Shown here: piece by piece, positions 60,137 to 64,000 of the stretch | Numbering within the stretch: the stretch's first letter is position 1 | Layout of the letters: every line of letters begins with the position of its first letter | Assembly (NCBI GenBank): GCA_949710005.1 | Contig: OX453274.1 | Location: forward strand, 26,058,740 to 26,122,739 | Source: Ricordea florida | Taxonomy: Eukaryota; Cnidaria; Anthozoa; Corallimorpharia; Ricordeidae | Reading direction: 5' to 3' | DNA: 64,000 bases | Notes under the pieces: model-generated | The model's database searches: none | The model's input: the letters and a program-made list of their open reading frames with translations, nothing else | What the model was told of the DNA's origin: nothing | Made by a program: the position numbers and the translations under genes

Positions 60137-60235
60137 TAATAATAATAATCATAACAAATACAAGAAATGAGAAAATACAAGAAGTGATAATAATTTAGTA
60201 ACCGAAGTAAATACTCGAATTGGGGTCTTACCACT
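58944..60235 (+). mobile_element. Element beta, 3' half (diverged)
   Basis: From ttctgagcagtatttctctt onward it is collinear with beta' 37203-37990 (shared landmarks: ccatagcc near 59036, acaaccacaata near 59231, ttatgtttaacataaaaaa near 60074), with many substitutions. It contains a MITE-like insertion (59438-59913) and an AAT-rich microsatellite (60104-60150). No gene. Confidence 0.68.
59438..59913. mobile_element. MITE-like insertion of about 476 bp in beta
   Basis: Missing from beta' (empty equivalent near 37721). Starts catgattgccac and ends gtgcaaccatg, giving a short imperfect inverted terminus. Its interior has many short AAGGGAAA/AGGGAA motifs and their complements. Superfamily not assigned. 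Confidence 0.5.
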
Positions 60236-60285
60236 CATGAAAAACTATTATTTATTTTATTTATTTATTTATTTATTATTATTTT

Positions 60286-60698
60286 GCCATATACACAAAA
60301 TATACATGTAAAATTTAAAAAAAATGACGAGGCAAGGAAGCCCAAGAAAGCCAATAAGGCTTATGAATAGAGCCACCTTTTAAGATTATGTTATTTAATT
60401 GATAATTATAATGCTAACATCGGCAATTTAACTCTAAGTACTTATATTTGTTTTGAACATAGAAAATGATCATTAAAATAGGATAAAAATAGAAAAGGCT
60501 GAACGTGTAAGTGTAAAAAAAAAATAATAATAATAATAAAATAAAAAAAAAGGGCGAGAAAGAAAAGGTGAAAAAAAATGCAAGAATAAACGAGAAAAAA
60601 AAGCGAAGAGGAGAAAAACTACACACAAGCATTAGGAGAATTAAATTGTGCTTATACCAAGAAAAAATGACTTAAGTTTAGAATTGAACAAAGCAGTA
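60286..60698 (-). other. LINE 3' untranslated region
   Basis: A/T-rich with purine runs (60480-60610); the minus frame at 60414-60632 is low-complexity and not a gene. Confidence 0.6.
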
Positions 60699-63600
60699 CT
60701 AGCTAGAGGCATTCTGAATTTCAGAGCTAAGGGAATTAAATATTTTGGGCCCTTGAAAAGGAAGTGAAAATTTCCTTACATTTGTCCTACAGTAGGGCAA
60801 ACGGAAGGAATTCTTACTTCTAGTATTATATGAATGTATGTCACAGTTTAGCAAAAACATGTCATTGAAACTATCAGGAAGGAGGCCGTTTTTATAAAGG
60901 TACATAACTTTACCTATTTGGAGTTTGATAATATCTTCAAATTTTAGAATTCTTAAGCTTATAAAGATAGAATTGGCATGCGCATCAAAAGAACTCCTTT
61001 AAACTATTCTAATAACCCGTTTCTGAAGATTAATCAGACGCTTTAAATTTGACTGATAAGTTGAGCCCCACACAATCGCACAGTAATGTAAATAAGGATA
61101 AACTAAACTATAATAGAGAGTACATAACGAGATCTTATTAAGGCAAAAACTTGATTTGTAAATAATGCCCACTGATTTTGAGACTTTTCTTGCTATGTTT
61201 TGTATTTGAGATTTCCAAGATAAGTGTTCATCAAGTATAACTCCCAAAAACAGAACTTCATTTACACGACCAATTTCAATATCATTAATTGAAAAATGTA
61301 AGTCAAGTTTTTGCTTGTTTTGCTTTGTTTTAAATAGAATAAAATTTGACTTTTTTATGTTGATAGAAAGCTTATTAGCCTGAAACCAGCTTGATAGTTT
61401 CTTCAATTCATTATTCACAATTTCCATCATTTGATTTGAGTCGTTATGAGAAAAAAAAATGTTGGTATCATCGGCAAAAAGTATGAAATCCAAGGCCTCT
61501 GACACATTACACAAGTCATTAATGTATAACAAAAACAATAATGGTCCTAAAATCGTTCCTTGAGGCACTCCACATTTGATGTGTTTAGAGGAAGAATTAT
61601 AGCCATTGTACTGTACAAATTGACTTCTACAAGAAAAATAACTTTTGAACCACTGTAATGCACAACCACGAACCCCATAAAACTCTAGTTTGGCAAGGAG
61701 GATATCATGGTTCACGGTGTCGAAGGCCTTGGATAGGTCAATAAATAGTCCCAAGGTAACCTTTCCTTGATCAATCGCATCTGAAAGTTTATCATATAAT
61801 TGAATTAACGCATGGGCAGTAGAGTGATTTTTCCTAAAACCATATTGATTATTAGAAAGGATGCTAAATTTATTCAAGAAATTTATCAAACGATTATAAA
61901 CAATCCTTTCTAGAATCTTAGAAAAAGCCGGCAAAACGGAAACTGGTCTATAATTGGTAAACAGAGAGAGATCACCTGTTTTAAATAAAGGAACAACTCG
62001 GGCTATCTTCATTTGATCGGGAACGGTACCAGAACTTAACGATAAATTCGTTATGTACATTAATGGCTGGACTATTAAATCTATTATTTCTTTAATTACG
62101 TTCATAGTAATTTGGTCATAGCCTGCAGCAGTTCCTGCACGAAAACTAGCACAAATTTCAATAATTTCCTGCTCAGTAGTTGGCTGTAGGTATACCGAAT
62201 TCATAAATGCTCCAGAAAGAAAAGAACGGTGAGAAGTGAGACAAGGTGGAATTGAGTTTGCTAAATTAGGTCCGATATTTGTGAAGTATACACAGAAATG
62301 GTACGCGATCTGAGTTGGATCGGATATTTCTTTGTCATCAACGTTAAACGTCGTTGGTAAATTACTCTTACTTTTTTTGTTATTTATTATTTCATTGAGT
62401 ATAGTCCAAGTTGATTTCATATTTGATTTACGTTCCTCTAATTTCTTCGCATAATATATACGTTTAGCGGCACGTAAAGAACTAGTTAATTTATTTCTGT
62501 ATTTTTTGTACTGATTTTCGCAGTCAGAAGAGGGATTATAGAGATAGCGCTTATATAAAATATTTTTCCTTTTTATGGATTTAAGAAGACCCTTGGACAA
62601 CCAACGCTTGTTCAAATGACCATTTCTTGCCTTTACCTTTTTCAGAGGAAAGCACTTATTATATGAGGCAATATATTTGCTCAAAAAAGTTTCATAAGCG
62701 GAATTTGGGTCACTGTGTCCAGTCACGTCATCCCAATTAACAGTTTGAAGTTCGGCTTTAAATGCAGCCATATTATTTGCATTTTTATCACGGAAGGTGA
62801 CATAAATTTTTTTACTTGTATTCTTACAATGATCAGATAATATTGTGAAGATAGGAAGATGGTCAGAAATGTCAGTAAACAGCAAACCACTAGCAGAACA
62901 ATTTTTTGGGTCGTTTGTAAAGATATTATCAATTAGCGTAGCTGAGTTTGAGGTTATTCTTGTTGGCCGAGAAATCAATGGGAAAAACGATCTGGAGAAC
63001 ATTATGTCTAAAAATTCACCTGTTTTGTCATGAGACTGATGCTTCATTAAGTCTACATTCCAATCGGCCATAATGTAGCACTTTTTATTCTCTTTAGAAA
63101 TTCGAGTGATAAGTAAATCAAGATCATTAATGAATTCTTGTAAACTTTGTTTGGGCGGCCTATAAATAACACCTACAATTAAGTTCCTTTCTTTTTGTCT
63201 ATTCACTTCCACAAACATTGACTCTGCAGTCTCATCACTGGAGAAAGAAATATCTGAACGCCATTTAAATTCGAGGCTATCGGCTAAATAGAGACCAACA
63301 CCTCCGCCAGATGTGTTAGTGCGATGTTTATGAATAAAACTATAACCAGGAATATTGGAATTATGCGATGAATCTTGCAGCCAAGTTTCGGTGATTCCGA
63401 TAAAAGAAAATCTTAAGTTAACAGTAGCTAATAGATTCGTTAGTCTACTTAGATTGCATTGAAGACTACGCGCATTTACATGCATAAATGAAGAGCGGTT
63501 GTTATCAATTTTTTGTTTTTGTAAGAGATCATTAAATTGTTCTTCAACATAATACTCGCAGTTGCCTAGTTCGGAAAACATATTAGAGTCTGGGTCTATA

Positions 63601-63710
63601 TCTTTACAAAGACTTAAGTTTGTATGTATTTCAGATAATAAAGGATTCAGCTTCAGACAAGACAATCTATCCACATCATAGTTAACCCGCCCATTAAGTT
63701 GTTCAAACAC
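60699..63710 (-). pseudogene. LINE ORF2: AP endonuclease plus reverse transcriptase, one nonsense codon
   Basis: 903 codons open (63710-60999), then a single TAA at 60999-61001. The same frame then continues to 60699 with a normal C-terminal block (YNTRSKNSFRLPYCRTN, FQGPKIFNSL). Endonuclease: Asn79 in HVNAR, Glu108 in TETW, DWN at 216-218 and catalytic His in SDH (282-284). RT: NYRPVSVLP, FIDLSKAFDTVNHD, GVPQGTILGPLLF, and FADD at 745-748. The protein nicks DNA and primes reverse transcription. Only the last 100 codons are cut off, so this is a very young loss of function or an allele. Confidence 0.9.
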
Positions 63711-63778
63711 AGCTAATCTAAAATTTTCATCATCTTAATGGAAAAACGGCAATTCACGTAAATATGGGTTTACTTATC

Positions 63779-64000
63779 TTATCCCTCATCATGAGATACC
63801 TGACGCTTGTCGCGAATTATTAAGCGATCTAGAATAAAGTATGCAGTTTTCCCTGCCTTCTTGGCTGCTTTTAGCTTTTCGACTTGACTGGCTCGTTTCT
63901 CCAAAGTGGCGACAGCTAGATCTTCGCAAATCAATAAGCCCTCAGGTTTCTCCTTCTTTACGAGTTCTTTAAAAGCTAGCTTCGCGAGGTTTTGCGGGAG
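63779..64000 (-). pseudogene. C-terminal end of LINE ORF1
   Basis: A minus-strand frame ending in TAA at 63779-63781, 68 bp before ORF2. It reads LEKRASQVEKLKAAKKAG, then KTAYFILDRLIIRDKR, a Lys-rich ending resembling ORF1 ends of related LINEs. The frame stays open to the window end, but the outer 40 bases match the Helentron 3' end, so true ORF1 sequence probably begins near 63950. Confidence 0.5.
63961..64000 (+). mobile_element. 3' end of Helentron-like element beta
   Basis: agctagcttcgcgaggtttt and the following gcgggag match the beta' 3' end (39144-39169) with few differences, suggesting that beta terminates just past the window. Confidence 0.6.

Larger units (their letters stand above)
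60236..63960 (-). mobile_element. APE-type LINE retrotransposon (Jockey/CR1/L2 group), 5' part missing
   Basis: Minus-strand element with the end of ORF1, ORF2 (endonuclease and RT) and a 3' UTR ending in an (AAAT)n-like tail at 60245-60285. Inserted in the 3' half of beta. Its 5' junction is near 63950-63961, where Helentron 3'-end sequence resumes. Confidence 0.83.

Noticed and set aside
60414..60632. FFFSFILAFFF-type minus frame
   Set aside because: Low-complexity translation of A/G-rich LINE 3' UTR.

Overview
The window looks like nuclear DNA of an invertebrate animal, most likely a cnidarian such as a stony coral. It has phase-1 immunoglobulin (Ig) exons separated by introns. Around and inside them lies dense, nested transposon DNA: a Penelope-like element, a BEL/Pao retrotransposon, an APE-type LINE and Helitron2/Helentron-like elements. 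Nothing bacterial is present. The organism assignment is inference from the mix of families; no species-specific marker was identified.

Layout. (1) 1-3.9 kb: a Penelope-like retroelement with an uninterrupted RT plus GIY-YIG reading frame, a foldback 5' end, a hammerhead-ribozyme core in its 3' tail and a (TA)n end. (2) 4.8-5.8 kb: two Ig exons (A, B) on the minus strand. (3) 6251-53867: six head-to-tail copies (U1-U6) of a unit that is 6715 bp in its basic form. Each carries four minus-strand Ig exons, in transcription order F, E, D, C, followed on the plus strand by remnants of two Helentron-like elements (alpha, beta). U1 has an extra 1225-bp insertion. U5 and U6 share a 2.98-kb Helentron-like insertion (beta') between exons D and E. 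U6 alone has a Penelope-tail foldback inside its beta'. (4) 53.9-64 kb: the beta element continues beyond the last repeat. It is interrupted by a decayed BEL/Pao element without visible LTRs, a small MITE and a LINE on the minus strand; the window ends in what looks like the Helentron 3' end.

The coding story is one multi-Ig-domain gene read right to left. Predicted exon order is (F-E-D-C) x 6, then B, then A. A-E are symmetric phase 1-1 exons with lengths divisible by three, so cassettes can be added or lost without breaking frame. F is the exception: all six copies are 223 nt and lack about 26 nt covering the second Ig cysteine, so F must be skipped or is a pseudo-exon. In U2-U4 exon E has lost its first Ig cysteine (Cys to Tyr). 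Signal peptide, promoter, transmembrane segment and both ends of the gene lie outside the window or are gone.

The most interesting object is this recently expanded, internally mosaic Ig-cassette array. Its duplication joint fuses a host intron to a Helentron, so transposon DNA travels with every Ig cassette. Near-identity of the copies means a long-read check against assembly error is essential.
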